DNA of 64,000 nucleotides from Actinomycetota bacterium (GTDB taxonomy: Bacteria > Actinomycetota > Actinomycetes > Actinomycetales > Microbacteriaceae), in contig JAIUPK010000005.1 of assembly GCA_020160915.1 (NCBI GenBank), positions 186,001-250,000 on the forward strand. The letters are read 5' to 3'. Below are positions 44,193 through 54,504 of this stretch, one piece after another. The position numbers and the translations under genes were made by a program. Position 1 is the first letter of the stretch; every line of letters starts with the position of its first letter. The notes under the pieces are model-generated. The model saw only the letters and a list, made by a program, of their open reading frames with translations, was not told the origin of the DNA and ran no database searches.

Positions 44193-45494
44193 ATGGTGAT
44201 CGGCGTCTTCTTCAGTGTCGCAGGGCTGCTGGTCGTCTTCGGCGGCCTACTCGCCGCCGCCGACTCGGCGTTGTCGGTGCTGAGTCGCAACGATCTCGTC
44301 GAGCTCGCCGCATCCAGCCGCTCCCGCCGCTCCCTTCTGGCCATCTCTGCCGACCCCGGCGCTCACGTCAACGCCCTCAACTTCATGCGGATCGTCGCCG
44401 AGACCACCGCTGCGGTGCTCGTGACACTGGCCTTCGCGAGTATCTTCACCGACTGGTGGTGGACGCTGCTGGCCAGCGCGCTCATCATGACCGCGGCGTC
44501 GTTCGTGCTGGTCGGGTCCAGTCCCCGCAGCGTGGGTCGGGTCAACGCGAGACCGGTGATGCGTGTGGCAGCACCGATCGTGCGCGCCACTCGCGTCATC
44601 CTCGGTCCCCTCGCGGATGCGCTCGTCGCCATCGGCAACCGGGTCACACCGGGTCGCCCGCGCACGGCGACGTTCTCGAGCGAGGAGCAGCTGCTCAGCA
44701 TGATCGACGAGGCCACCGAACTCGACGTGCTCGAGGAGGATGACCGTGAACTCATCCACTCGATCTTCGAGTTCAACGACACCGTCGTGCGCGAGGTCAT
44801 GATCCCGCGCACCGACATGGTCACGCTCGACGTTGACGCGACCATGACCGCGTCCCTCGGTCTGTTTCTCAGCAAGGGCGTCTCCCGCATGCCCGTGATC
44901 GGTGAGGATGTCGACGAGGTCATCGGTGTGCTCTACCTCAAGGATGTCGCCCGCGTCGTGCACGAGCAGACCCTCGATGCCGCGACGCTGACCGCCGGAG
45001 AGCTCTCCCGCCCGGCGCTGTTCGTGCCAGAGTCCCAGAAGGCGGACAGTCTGCTGCGCCAGATGCAGGTCGAGTCCAGCCATTTGGCCATGGTCGTCGA
45101 CGAGTACGGCGGGATCGCCGGGCTCGTGACCCTGGAGGACCTCATCGAGGAGCTCGTCGGCGACATCTCCGACGAGTACGACCGCGACGTTGCCGAGGTC
45201 GAGCAGCTGGGCGAGGGTCGTTACCGTGTGAGCGCGCGGCTGCCGATCGATGAGTTGGGTGACCTCTTCGGACTCGAACTCGAAGACGACGAAGTCGACT
45301 CGGTCGGGGGACTGCTGACAAAGGCTCTCGGGCGCCTGCCCGTTTCGGGATCGAGTGCCGAGTACTCGGGCCTCATACTGACTGCTGAGCGCACCGAGGG
45401 TCGGCGCAAGCGAGTCAGCACAGTGCTCGTCGAGCGAGATCAGGCCCTGATCGACGTGCAGACCGCCCTCGACAACAAAGAAACCGGTGATTGA
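44193..45494 (+). CDS. CorC/HlyC-family transporter with CBS domains (DUF21)
   Basis: A 433-residue membrane protein: N-terminal DUF21 domain with three or four helices (to about 130), a CBS pair (VREVMIPRTDMVTL and MAMVVDEYGGIAGLVTLEDLIEELVGDISDEYD), and the CorC_HlyC C-terminal domain. It is probably a Mg/Co efflux or sensing protein. The ATG is 7 bases after ybeY, in the usual ybeY-corC-era order. Confidence 0.92.
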   Translation: MVIGVFFSVAGLLVVFGGLLAAADSALSVLSRNDLVELAASSRSRRSLLAISADPGAHVNALNFMRIVAETTAAVLVTLAFASIFTDWWWTLLASALIMTAASFVLVGSSPRSVGRVNARPVMRVAAPIVRATRVILGPLADALVAIGNRVTPGRPRTATFSSEEQLLSMIDEATELDVLEEDDRELIHSIFEFNDTVVREVMIPRTDMVTLDVDATMTASLGLFLSKGVSRMPVIGEDVDEVIGVLYLKDVARVVHEQTLDAATLTAGELSRPALFVPESQKADSLLRQMQVESSHLAMVVDEYGGIAGLVTLEDLIEELVGDISDEYDRDVAEVEQLGEGRYRVSARLPIDELGDLFGLELEDDEVDSVGGLLTKALGRLPVSGSSAEYSGLILTAERTEGRRKRVSTVLVERDQALIDVQTALDNKETGD

Positions 45495-45496
45495 GC

Positions 45497-46399
45497 GTGT
45501 CGAAATCTGAATCGCAGTTCCGGGCGGGATTCGTCTCGTTCGTCGGGCGTCCCAACGTGGGCAAGTCGACGCTGACGAATGCGCTGGTCGGCGAGAAGGT
45601 CGCGATCACCTCGTCGAAGCCGCAGACGACCCGCCGTGCCATCCGGGGCATCGTGCACGCCCCCGACGGGCAGCTCATCATCGTCGACACCCCCGGCATG
45701 CATCGCCCCCGTACCCTGCTCGGCGAACGCCTCAACAGCATCGTGCAGACCACCCTCGGCGATGTCGACGTGATCGGACTGTGCCTGCCCGCCAACGAGA
45801 AGATCGGGCCCGGGGATCGCTACATCAACGAGCAACTCGACTCGTTCCCTCGGGCGAAGAAGGTGGCGATCGTCACCAAGATCGATGCGTCATCGCGACC
45901 CGGTGTGGCCGAGCAGCTGCAGGCCGTGAGTGAGCTGCGCGACTGGGATGCGATCATCCCGATCTCCAGTTTCGACAAGGTGCAGCTCGACATCCTCTCA
46001 ACCGAACTGATCAAGCTCATGCCGGTGTCGGAACCGCTCTATCCGGATGACGCTGTGACCGACGAGACCACCGAGGAGCGCATCAGCGAGCTCATCCGCG
46101 AGGCGGCCCTCGAGGGGGTCTCCGACGAGCTACCGCATTCCATTGCCGTCACCATTGACGACATGATCGAGAGCACCACCAAGGACCTGCTGGAGATCTA
46201 CGCCAACCTCTTCGTCGAGCGCGACAGCCAGAAGGGCATCATCATCGGTCGCGGCGGTGAGCGGCTGCAGGACGTCGGCGCCCGGGCGAGGGCCGAGATC
46301 GAGAAGCTCGTCGGTAGGCAGGTGTTCCTGTCGCTGCGGGTCAAAGTCGCCAAGGAGTGGCAGCGCGACGCCAAGCAGCTCGGCCGGCTGGGTTTCTGA
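45497..46399 (+). CDS. era: Ribosome-assembly GTPase Era
   Basis: A 300-residue GTPase with G1 GRPNVGKST, G3 DTPGMH, G4 TKID, and a C-terminal KH domain carrying GIIIGRGGERLQDVGARARAEIE, which binds the 3' end of 16S rRNA. The GTG at 45497 has GGTGA 6 bases before; TTG 45491 is the alternative. The last gene of this ribosome-maturation run. Confidence 0.95.
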   Translation: MSKSESQFRAGFVSFVGRPNVGKSTLTNALVGEKVAITSSKPQTTRRAIRGIVHAPDGQLIIVDTPGMHRPRTLLGERLNSIVQTTLGDVDVIGLCLPANEKIGPGDRYINEQLDSFPRAKKVAIVTKIDASSRPGVAEQLQAVSELRDWDAIIPISSFDKVQLDILSTELIKLMPVSEPLYPDDAVTDETTEERISELIREAALEGVSDELPHSIAVTIDDMIESTTKDLLEIYANLFVERDSQKGIIIGRGGERLQDVGARARAEIEKLVGRQVFLSLRVKVAKEWQRDAKQLGRLGF

Positions 46400-46470
46400 G
46401 CCATACATCGCTGGGATGATTCTGCACGCGCTGGAGCGAGCGGGCACTCGCGGCGGCATAGCGTAGAGGC

Positions 46471-47601
46471 ATGTTCCGGCGTCTGAGCGTCTTCCAGCTG
46501 GTCGTCGACATCGGGTTCGCCGCCGCGTGTCTGGCTGTGCGCTTCACCATGACGATCGAGAACCCGGCAATGGCTGCGGTCGTCGTGCTCATGGCGCTGG
46601 CGCTCGCACTGCGGCGCGTCTCCCCGGCGCTCGCACTGGCCGTCGCATGGGTCGGTGCAATACTGCAGATGCTCGCGGGGATGACTCCGGATGCCTCGAA
46701 TCTCGCGATTCTCGCCGTGCTCTACACCTCGGCGCGCTACGGCACCCGCATCGTGCGCTGGCTCGGACTCGCGTCGGCGGGGCTCGGCGCGCTGGTCGCC
46801 ACGATCTACCTCACGAGTGGACCGGGCTTGGGACTCCCCGATTCGCGAGTGCTGCTCGGCGCCGTTCTCACGTTCGTCGGCTCGGCCGCCGTGCTCGGCC
46901 TCAGCTGGACTCTGGGCCTTCTGGTGCTCACCTGGCGCACCTCGATCGACAGTCGACGGGAGCGCGGCGCCGCCCAGCGGGCGGTGATCGTCGAGCAGGA
47001 GCGCAACCGCATCGCGCGGGACATGCACGACGTCGTCGCGCACTCCCTCGCGGTGGTCATCGCCCAGGCCGACGGTGCGCGCTACGCCTCGGCGACCGAC
47101 CCTGCTGTGGCACAGGACGCTCTCGCGACGATCGCGACGACGGCCCGTGAGGCGCTCGGCGATGTGCGGTCGCTTCTCGCGCAACTGCGCCACGAGCAGG
47201 GAGACGGGCCGAGTCCGACCCTGGCCGATCTGACCGCCCTGGTCGAGCAGCTTCGGGCGAGCGGCCTGTCGGTCGACGTGTCCGGGCCGATCGACGCGAC
47301 CTCCTTGCCCGCGGCGCAGCAGCTCGCCCTCTACCGCATCGCCCAGGAGGCACTGACCAATGCCCTTCGCCACGGGCGGCCGGGCGGGCGCGCAACCCTG
47401 TCCCTCGATGTCGGCGCGGATGCCGCGACCCTGACCATAGCGAACACCCTGGCCGAGCATCCGCGCCCCGTGGGTCGCGCCGGTCACGGAATCACGGGAA
47501 TGACCGAGCGCGCCCATCTCGCGGGTGGCAGCCTCACCGCGACTGCCGAGGGTGACTCGTTCGTCGTGACCGCGCGCATCCCGGTCGGGGCGCGCTCGTG
47601 A
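46471..47601 (+). CDS. Sensor histidine kinase (NarL/LiaS class)
   Basis: A 376-residue membrane kinase. About five N-terminal helices (to about residue 150) are followed by a HisKA_3 dimerisation domain, RDMHDVVAHSLAVVIAQ with phospho-acceptor His186, and an HATPase domain with NALRHGRPGG and GHGITGMTERA. There is no large extracellular domain, as in intramembrane-sensing kinases. TAGCGT stands at -12 to -7. ATGA overlap with the response regulator makes them a pair. Confidence 0.9.
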   Translation: MFRRLSVFQLVVDIGFAAACLAVRFTMTIENPAMAAVVVLMALALALRRVSPALALAVAWVGAILQMLAGMTPDASNLAILAVLYTSARYGTRIVRWLGLASAGLGALVATIYLTSGPGLGLPDSRVLLGAVLTFVGSAAVLGLSWTLGLLVLTWRTSIDSRRERGAAQRAVIVEQERNRIARDMHDVVAHSLAVVIAQADGARYASATDPAVAQDALATIATTAREALGDVRSLLAQLRHEQGDGPSPTLADLTALVEQLRASGLSVDVSGPIDATSLPAAQQLALYRIAQEALTNALRHGRPGGRATLSLDVGADAATLTIANTLAEHPRPVGRAGHGITGMTERAHLAGGSLTATAEGDSFVVTARIPVGARS

Positions 47602-48239
47602 GCGTCATCCGGGTTGCGCTGGTCGACGACCAGGCGCTCTTCCGCGCGGGCATCCGCATGCTGATCTCGTCGCAGCCCGACCTCGAGTTCGTCGGCGAGG
47701 CCGCCGATGGCAGGGAGGCCCTCGAGGTGATTGCGAGCCAACGCCCCGATGTCGTGCTCATGGACCTGCGCATGCCCGTCATGGACGGCATCGCCGCGAC
47801 CGAGCAGATCATGGCGGCTCCGCGCCCGCCCCGAGTGATCGTGCTGACCACCTTCGACCTCGACGAAGCCGCGGCGCGGGCCCTGCGCGCCGGGGCGAGC
47901 GGTTTCGTGCTCAAGGACAGCGAGCCCGAGTTCCTACTCGCGGCCATCCGCAGTGTGCACGCCGGCACAGCAGTGGTGGCGGCCTCTGCCGTGCGCGAGC
48001 TGTTCGAGCACCTCGGGGGCGGTCGTCGGGAGGTCGCCGGCTCGCTCGATCCGCTCAGCCCGAGGGAGCGCGAGATCTTCCGGCATGCGGCGGCCGGCCG
48101 CAGCAATGCCGAGATCGCGGCTGCTGAGTTTCTCAGCGAAGCAACGGTGAAGACTCACATCAGTCGCATCCTCGCCAAGCTCGGCCTGCGCGACCGGGTG
48201 CAGCTCGTGGTCTTCGCTTACGAGAACGGTCTCGTGTGA
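47598..48239 (+). CDS. LuxR/NarL-family response regulator
   Basis: A 213-residue response regulator. The receiver has Asp56 in VLMDLRMPVMDG and Lys in SGFVLKDS; the C-terminal HTH is REIFRHAAAGRSNAEIAAAEFLSEATVKTHISRILAKLGLRDR. It overlaps the kinase start by four bases. It most likely acts on the inverted repeats right behind its own stop, in front of the ABC genes. Confidence 0.92.
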   Translation: MSVIRVALVDDQALFRAGIRMLISSQPDLEFVGEAADGREALEVIASQRPDVVLMDLRMPVMDGIAATEQIMAAPRPPRVIVLTTFDLDEAAARALRAGASGFVLKDSEPEFLLAAIRSVHAGTAVVAASAVRELFEHLGGGRREVAGSLDPLSPREREIFRHAAAGRSNAEIAAAEFLSEATVKTHISRILAKLGLRDRVQLVVFAYENGLV

Positions 48240-48240
48240 G

Positions 48241-48270
48241 TCATCCTTCAGGATGAGTCGAACGCGACTC
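48241..48270. promoter_or_regulatory. Inverted repeats before the ABC operon
   Basis: TCATCCT-TC-AGGATGA (48241-48256) is a 16-bp palindrome with 7-bp arms; GAGTCG-AACG-CGACTC (48255-48270) overlaps its end. Together they may be the response-regulator operator, or the first may serve as a weak terminator. TAGCGT at -13 to -8 of the ABC ATG gives a leaderless promoter about 32 bases further on. Confidence 0.55.
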
Positions 48271-48314
48271 GCGGGCGATTCGGCAGCACCGCCTCCCTCC
48301 GTAGCGTCGACAGC

Positions 48315-49076
48315 ATGGAAATCACCCCCTCCGACCTCGGCCTCGTCGCCCGGGTCACCAATCTCACCAAGTCCTACGGCGCGGGAGCCACCACCGTGAC
48401 CGCTCTCGCCGACATCAGTCTGGGCATCCGTCGCGGGGAGTTCACCGCGATCATGGGCCCGAGCGGTTCGGGCAAGTCGACGCTCATGCACATCATGGCG
48501 GGCCTCGACTCACCGACGGGCGGCCGGGTGTGGATCGGCAACACCGAGGTCACGAACCTGGGCGACACCGAACTCACCATGATCCGGCGCCGGCGGGTGG
48601 GCTTCGTGTTCCAGTCATTCAACCTCGTGCCGACGCTCGACATCGAGGGCAACATCCTGCTGCCGTTCGAGCTGGAGGGTCGACGACCGTCGTCCGAGGA
48701 GCGGGAGTGGATCGACTCGCTCATCCAGTCTCTCGGCCTGACCGACCGCCTGCGCCATCGCCCGTGGGAGCTGTCGGGCGGTCAGCAGCAGCGGGTCGCC
48801 ATCGCGCGGGCCCTCGGTTCGCGCCCCGAGCTGGTCTTCGCCGACGAGCCCACCGGCAACCTCGACTCGCGCACCGGGCGTGAGGTGCTCACCCTGCTTG
48901 CGACGGCGAGCTCCGAGTACAACCAGTCGATCGCGATGGTCACGCATGACCCCGTTGCGGCGAGCTACGCGGACCGTATCCTGTTCCTCGCAGACGGCGT
49001 CCTCGTCGATGATCGAGGCCGGTCGACCGCCGCCGAGATCAGCGCCCTCATGCTCGAGATGGAGGCGGCGTCATGA
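48315..49076 (+). CDS. ABC transporter ATPase, MacB/LolD type
   Basis: A 253-residue ATPase. Walker A is MGPSGSGKSTL, the Q-loop VFQSFNLVP, the signature LSGGQQQR, Walker B LVFADEPTGNLDS, and the switch VTHDP. It belongs to the mechanotransmission (type VII) group, always linked to an FtsX-like permease, as here by a four-base overlap. Probably for antibiotic or lipid extrusion. Confidence 0.92.
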   Translation: MEITPSDLGLVARVTNLTKSYGAGATTVTALADISLGIRRGEFTAIMGPSGSGKSTLMHIMAGLDSPTGGRVWIGNTEVTNLGDTELTMIRRRRVGFVFQSFNLVPTLDIEGNILLPFELEGRRPSSEEREWIDSLIQSLGLTDRLRHRPWELSGGQQQRVAIARALGSRPELVFADEPTGNLDSRTGREVLTLLATASSEYNQSIAMVTHDPVAASYADRILFLADGVLVDDRGRSTAAEISALMLEMEAAS

Positions 49077-50467
49077 GGCGCACCGCACGCGAGCACGCGC
49101 CGAGCATCCTCGTCGCTGCCCTCAGCGCCGCATTCGGCGTCGCGCTCCTTCAGGGCACGGGAGCGCTCGCGCTCATGATCCGCGCCGACGACACGCTCGG
49201 TTCGAGCACGGCCGCAGGCATCGCCCTCGCGTCGGTGGCGATCGTGTTCATAGCGATTGCTACGTACGTCGCCGCGATCGTCACCGCCAACACCTTCGCC
49301 ACGATCATCGCGGGCAGGGTACGCACCATCGCCCTGCTGCGGCTGCTCGGTGCAACTGCTGTGAGCCAGCGTCGATCCGTGGCTCGCGAAGGCTTCGTCG
49401 TCGGATGCCTCGGCGCTCTCATCGGTGCAGTAGCTGGCACCGCGATCACCGCGCTCGCTCTCGGGGCGGCCGCCCTCGCCGGCTGGATCCCGAGCCTCGC
49501 CTACTCGTTGGTGGATCCCGTGCTGCTCGTGCCGATCGTCGCCGTGATCCTCACCACCTGGATCGCATCCTGGGTGGGTGCTCGTCGGGTGCTCGTCGTC
49601 TCGCCGCTCGAGGCGCTCGGCGCCGCGCAGGAGCGCAGCGTCGAGCAGGTCGGTTCGCGGCGGGCGAGAAACGCCACTGCCCTCGTGATGGTCATCCTCG
49701 GCTTCGGGCTGCTCGGCCTCGGTATCCTCGCCGGTCTCGTGAGCCAGGCCGGAGTGCTGATCGGCATGGTCGGCGGCATGGTGTCGTTCACCGGGGTCGT
49801 GCTCGGCGCCCACGCGATCATGCCGTGGACTCTGCGGTCGATCGGTCGCGTGTTCGGCGGCAGCGCATCCGCGCGCCTCGCTGCAGCGAACGCCGTGCGC
49901 TACCCCGAACGCAGCACGCGCACGACGATCGGCATCGTCATCGGTGTGACCCTCGTGACGATGTTCGGCGCCGCGGGCGGCAGCTTCCAGTCGCTGTTCG
50001 ACCGTCTGCTGTCCGGCGAGGATGATGCTGCCCAGATCAGCCTCACGATCGCTGCCGTCGTCGGCATCTTCTCCGTGCTGGTGGGCTTCAGCGCGCTCAT
50101 CGCTGCGGTCGGGCTCGTCAACACCCTGTCGCTCGGCATCATGCAGCGCACCAGGGAGCTGGGCCTTCTCCGGGCACTGGGTTTCACAGTGCGACAGCTG
50201 CGCGCGATGGTGATCGCGGAAAGTGGTCAGCTTGTTGCCGCAGCTATTGTCGTGGGTCTTCTCCTCGGTGGTTTCTACGGCTGGGCGGGAGCGCAGTCGA
50301 TGCTCGCGCTCGTCACCGGCTTTCCGGCGTTCGTCGTCCCAGTCGTGTCGCCGGTGCTGCTCGCCGTGGTGGTCGGGGGAGCCGTGCTGCTCACGATCGT
50401 GGCATCCGTGGCCCCCACCCGGCGGGCGACGAGAGTGTCGCCGGTGACAGCGCTTGCCGTGGAGTAG
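49073..50467 (+). CDS. FtsX/MacB-like ABC permease
   Basis: A 464-residue permease with two FtsX-like blocks of about four helices each (IALLRLLGATAVSQRR and MQRTRELGLLRALGFTVRQLRAMVIAESGQL). Little extracellular domain is present. With the ATPase and the kinase-regulator pair upstream it makes a compact cell-envelope stress or peptide-resistance module. Confidence 0.88.
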   Translation: MRRTAREHAPSILVAALSAAFGVALLQGTGALALMIRADDTLGSSTAAGIALASVAIVFIAIATYVAAIVTANTFATIIAGRVRTIALLRLLGATAVSQRRSVAREGFVVGCLGALIGAVAGTAITALALGAAALAGWIPSLAYSLVDPVLLVPIVAVILTTWIASWVGARRVLVVSPLEALGAAQERSVEQVGSRRARNATALVMVILGFGLLGLGILAGLVSQAGVLIGMVGGMVSFTGVVLGAHAIMPWTLRSIGRVFGGSASARLAAANAVRYPERSTRTTIGIVIGVTLVTMFGAAGGSFQSLFDRLLSGEDDAAQISLTIAAVVGIFSVLVGFSALIAAVGLVNTLSLGIMQRTRELGLLRALGFTVRQLRAMVIAESGQLVAAAIVVGLLLGGFYGWAGAQSMLALVTGFPAFVVPVVSPVLLAVVVGGAVLLTIVASVAPTRRATRVSPVTALAVE

Positions 50468-50473
50468 GTGACC

Positions 50474-51082
50474 TCACTCGCTCGTGTCGCGCAGAAGGCT
50501 TCGCACCGCGACGACTCCGGCACCGTACTGCTGGTCAGCCCACGCCTGCACGGTGCCGTCGTCGTGGAGCACGTCCACGAACACATAGCCGTTGTCGATA
50601 CGTGCACCGTAGACCTCCACCGGCGCCTCGTCGGAGATCCGGCCGAGCACGCCGGCGAGCGTCCCCTCGTCTGCGGTACCCGCGTTGGCGGGGTCGAGCA
50701 GCGGATCCTGGATCGGCAGGGGGTCGTACAGGGCGAGCTGGATGGCGCCACTCACCGTGAGGGTGGTGCCATCCCATACGCCCCACACCGCGTAGGTTCC
50801 CCAGGTCGTGCCTGCGGCGGTTTCCTGCCCGTCGACCGTGCCCCAGTCCCAGCCCACGAGTGGCACCCCGGTGCACTGAGGCGGGTATGACTCGAGTACC
50901 GCACCCAGGCACAGCTGCGCCTGGTCGTCGACCGTCTGGATGACCGTGCCCTGTCCCACCACGTCGCTGCTCGTCGGGGTGGGCTCGGCACCCGGTGACG
51001 TTCCGCCCGCGCAGGCGGTGGTGGCGAGCACCGCGGCAAGCACGAGCGGGAGCAGGGATCGGGCGGAGCGGGATGACCTCAT
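50474..51082 (-). CDS. Lipoprotein of unknown function
   Basis: A 202-residue exported lipoprotein. Signal peptide to LATTAC (Cys24), a low-complexity linker TSPGAEPTPTSS, then a beta-rich mature part with two cysteines and WDWGTVDGQETAAGTTWGTYAVWGVWDG. No family recognised. GATACT stands at -12 to -7 of the ATG. Confidence 0.75.
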   Translation of the reverse strand: MRSSRSARSLLPLVLAAVLATTACAGGTSPGAEPTPTSSDVVGQGTVIQTVDDQAQLCLGAVLESYPPQCTGVPLVGWDWGTVDGQETAAGTTWGTYAVWGVWDGTTLTVSGAIQLALYDPLPIQDPLLDPANAGTADEGTLAGVLGRISDEAPVEVYGARIDNGYVFVDVLHDDGTVQAWADQQYGAGVVAVRSLLRDTSE

Positions 51083-51143
51083 GCCCTCAGTATCGCCAAG
51101 GGCATGAGGCATCCACCACCCAACGTTTGGATGCGCTCAGTCG

Positions 51144-51788
51144 TCAGTAGATCGCCCAGAAGGAGTTGAGGATCTCGTCACGCACCGTCGACTTGTCCTC
51201 GTCGGAGACCATCTGGATGGTGCAGATGATGAAGTGCGTCTTGTCCGCGTCCTGCGCCACGATGGACACGTAGTCGGTGCCGACCCCGCCACAGTTCTCG
51301 AAGTAGACGTAGGTGCCCACGTACACCCCGTCGTCGTAGTCGCCGGTCTCGGGCGCCTCACACTCGGCGCCGGGACCCGCGATCGTGCCGTTGATGATGT
51401 CCTCGATCACGATGCTCGGGTCCTGCGTCGACGAGACGCTCACGCCGGGCACGTCCCATCCGCTCTGCCAGGCGGCGATGTCGGGAGATGCGGTCACGTT
51501 GTAGAACACCACGCCGGAGCTGTTGGTCAGTTGCGCGCCGACCACGTCGGTCCAGGTCGACGGGACGTTGACGCTCACGATGCCGCTGTCGTCGTACACG
51601 GTGGTGAAGTCGGAGGCGGGCGGGATCGGCTCATTGGTGGGCTTGTCGACCTCGATCGGTTCGGCCGTCGGTGCCGTGGTCGTCGGTGTGACCGGGGTTG
51701 CGACGATCGTCGTGCAGCCGGTGAGTGCGAGTGGGAGGGCGGTCAGAACGGCCGCGACGGTCAGGATGTGACGCTGTGACATGGGCAT
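51144..51788 (-). CDS. Lipoprotein of unknown function (PsbP-like region possible)
   Basis: A 214-residue lipoprotein with lipobox LTGC (Cys25) and a Thr/Pro-rich linker to about residue 60. The mature part starts TTVYDDSGIVSVNVPSTWTDVVG, a pattern seen in PsbP/PsbP-like and DUF-type lipoproteins of actinobacteria; this is a weak resemblance. Two cysteines (CEAP and ENCGG) might form a disulfide. GGAGG 8 bases before the first ATG supports the longer start. Confidence 0.72.
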   Translation of the reverse strand: MPMSQRHILTVAAVLTALPLALTGCTTIVATPVTPTTTAPTAEPIEVDKPTNEPIPPASDFTTVYDDSGIVSVNVPSTWTDVVGAQLTNSSGVVFYNVTASPDIAAWQSGWDVPGVSVSSTQDPSIVIEDIINGTIAGPGAECEAPETGDYDDGVYVGTYVYFENCGGVGTDYVSIVAQDADKTHFIICTIQMVSDEDKSTVRDEILNSFWAIY

Positions 51789-51865
51789 GAGGCTCTCCTC
51801 CAGAGCTGGTGAATGTGATTCATCGAGTATGGCGAATCGCGACGCATCCGCGCGACTCCCAGTGC

Positions 51866-51877
51866 TACCCTTGACGT
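51866..51877 (+). promoter_or_regulatory. -10 region of leuL-leuA
   Basis: TACCCT at 51866-51871 ends 7 bases before the leader-peptide GTG. The same TACCCTTGA is found in front of leuS at 20567. Confidence 0.6.
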
Positions 51878-51919
51878 GTGTTCGGTCTGCTTCTTCTTAG
51901 CTGCCGCGACGAGTCCTAA
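51878..51919 (+). CDS. leuL: leuA leader peptide with four Leu codons
   Basis: A 13-codon open frame, MFGLLLLSCRDES, starts with GTG and ends with TAA. Codons 4-7 are four leucines in a row (CTG CTT CTT CTT), including the CTT codon that is rare in these GC-rich genes. It lies 102 bases before leuA and is probably translated from the first base of the mRNA. Leader peptides of this kind sense leucyl-tRNA through ribosome stalling. It is too short for standard gene calling. Confidence 0.85.
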   Translation: MFGLLLLSCRDES

Positions 51920-51989
51920 CCTCAGGCCTCACTCGTCGCGGAGACTGGTGTTGGAAGAAACACTCTCGGTCTGACCCTCAAAACTCGTC
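51904..51989 (+). promoter_or_regulatory. Attenuator-like alternative pairing before leuA
   Basis: CCGCGACGAGT (51904-51914), within the leader peptide, pairs perfectly with ACTCGTCGCGG (51931-51941). A second copy of ACTCGTC (51983-51989) can pair with the same GACGAGT, so two exclusive structures exist. GTCTG/CAGAC (51969-51973 with 51997-52001) lies near the leuA ribosome-binding site AAGGA (52008-52012). Ribosome position on the Leu codons should decide between them. Confidence 0.65.
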
Positions 51990-52009
51990 AGCGACCCAGA
52001 CATCCCTAA

Positions 52010-53788
<1,779 letters not shown>

Positions 53789-53789
53789 C

Positions 53790-54504
53790 GTGAACAACCT
53801 CGACCACCTCACGCGGGTGACCGGGGCATTCCTGCGTGATGTCAGCGACTCCGACCCGGTCGCTCCGCTCGCTGACATCCGCTGGACCGTAGCCGATCTC
53901 GCGGCCCACCTCGGTGAGGTGCATCGGTGGGCCGCGGGTAACGCTCGCACGGGAAAGCGCGGCGAGCGGCAGAACGTGCCCGAGCTGTCCGTGCCTCTGG
54001 CCACCTGGTACGAGGCGAGCCGTGACATCCTGCTGACCACTCTCGAGGAGCTCGACCCTGCCGCGGACTGCTACACGCTGAGCGCGGTCGACCGGTCGGT
54101 GGCGTTCTGGCACCGGCGTCAGCTGTTCGAGACACTCGTTCATCTGTGGGACCTGCGCAGTGCGGTGGATGCCGCGGCGCCCCCAGCACCGGAGGTTCCC
54201 CCCCGAGGTGCACGCCGATGGCGTGTCAGAGCTGTTCGACGTGTTCCTGCCGCGGTCGAGCGATGCTGATCGAGTTGACCTCGGTGGTGGCATCCGGTTG
54301 ATCGCTACTGACACCGGGCACGTGTGGAGCTTCGGCAGCGACTGGCGGCGCGAGGGTGACATCGACGTTGCAGCCACGGTGTCGGCCCCGGCTGGCGACC
54401 TTCTGCTCTGGGTGTGGAATCGCGCGAGAGCTCGCGACGGGGTGCGCCGTGAGGGCGATGCTGACATCATCAGGCGCTTCGAGAAGGCCCACGTCAGGCC
54501 TTAG
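53790..54504 (+). pseudogene. Frameshifted MDMPI-family (mycothiol-dependent) gene
   Basis: The N-terminal part (HLGEVHRWAAG, with the H-x3-E-H metal motif) is in one frame from GTG 53790; the C-terminal part (PPEVHADGVSELFDVFLPR...WVWNRARAR) is in the next frame up to 54504. The switch is at a run of seven C bases (54198-54204); with six, a single 237-residue protein would result. So the gene is either newly broken, phase-variable or misread at a homopolymer. Intact members are maleylpyruvate isomerase-like mycothiol S-transferases. Its 3' end overlaps the convergent TRIC gene by 11 bases. Confidence 0.85.
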
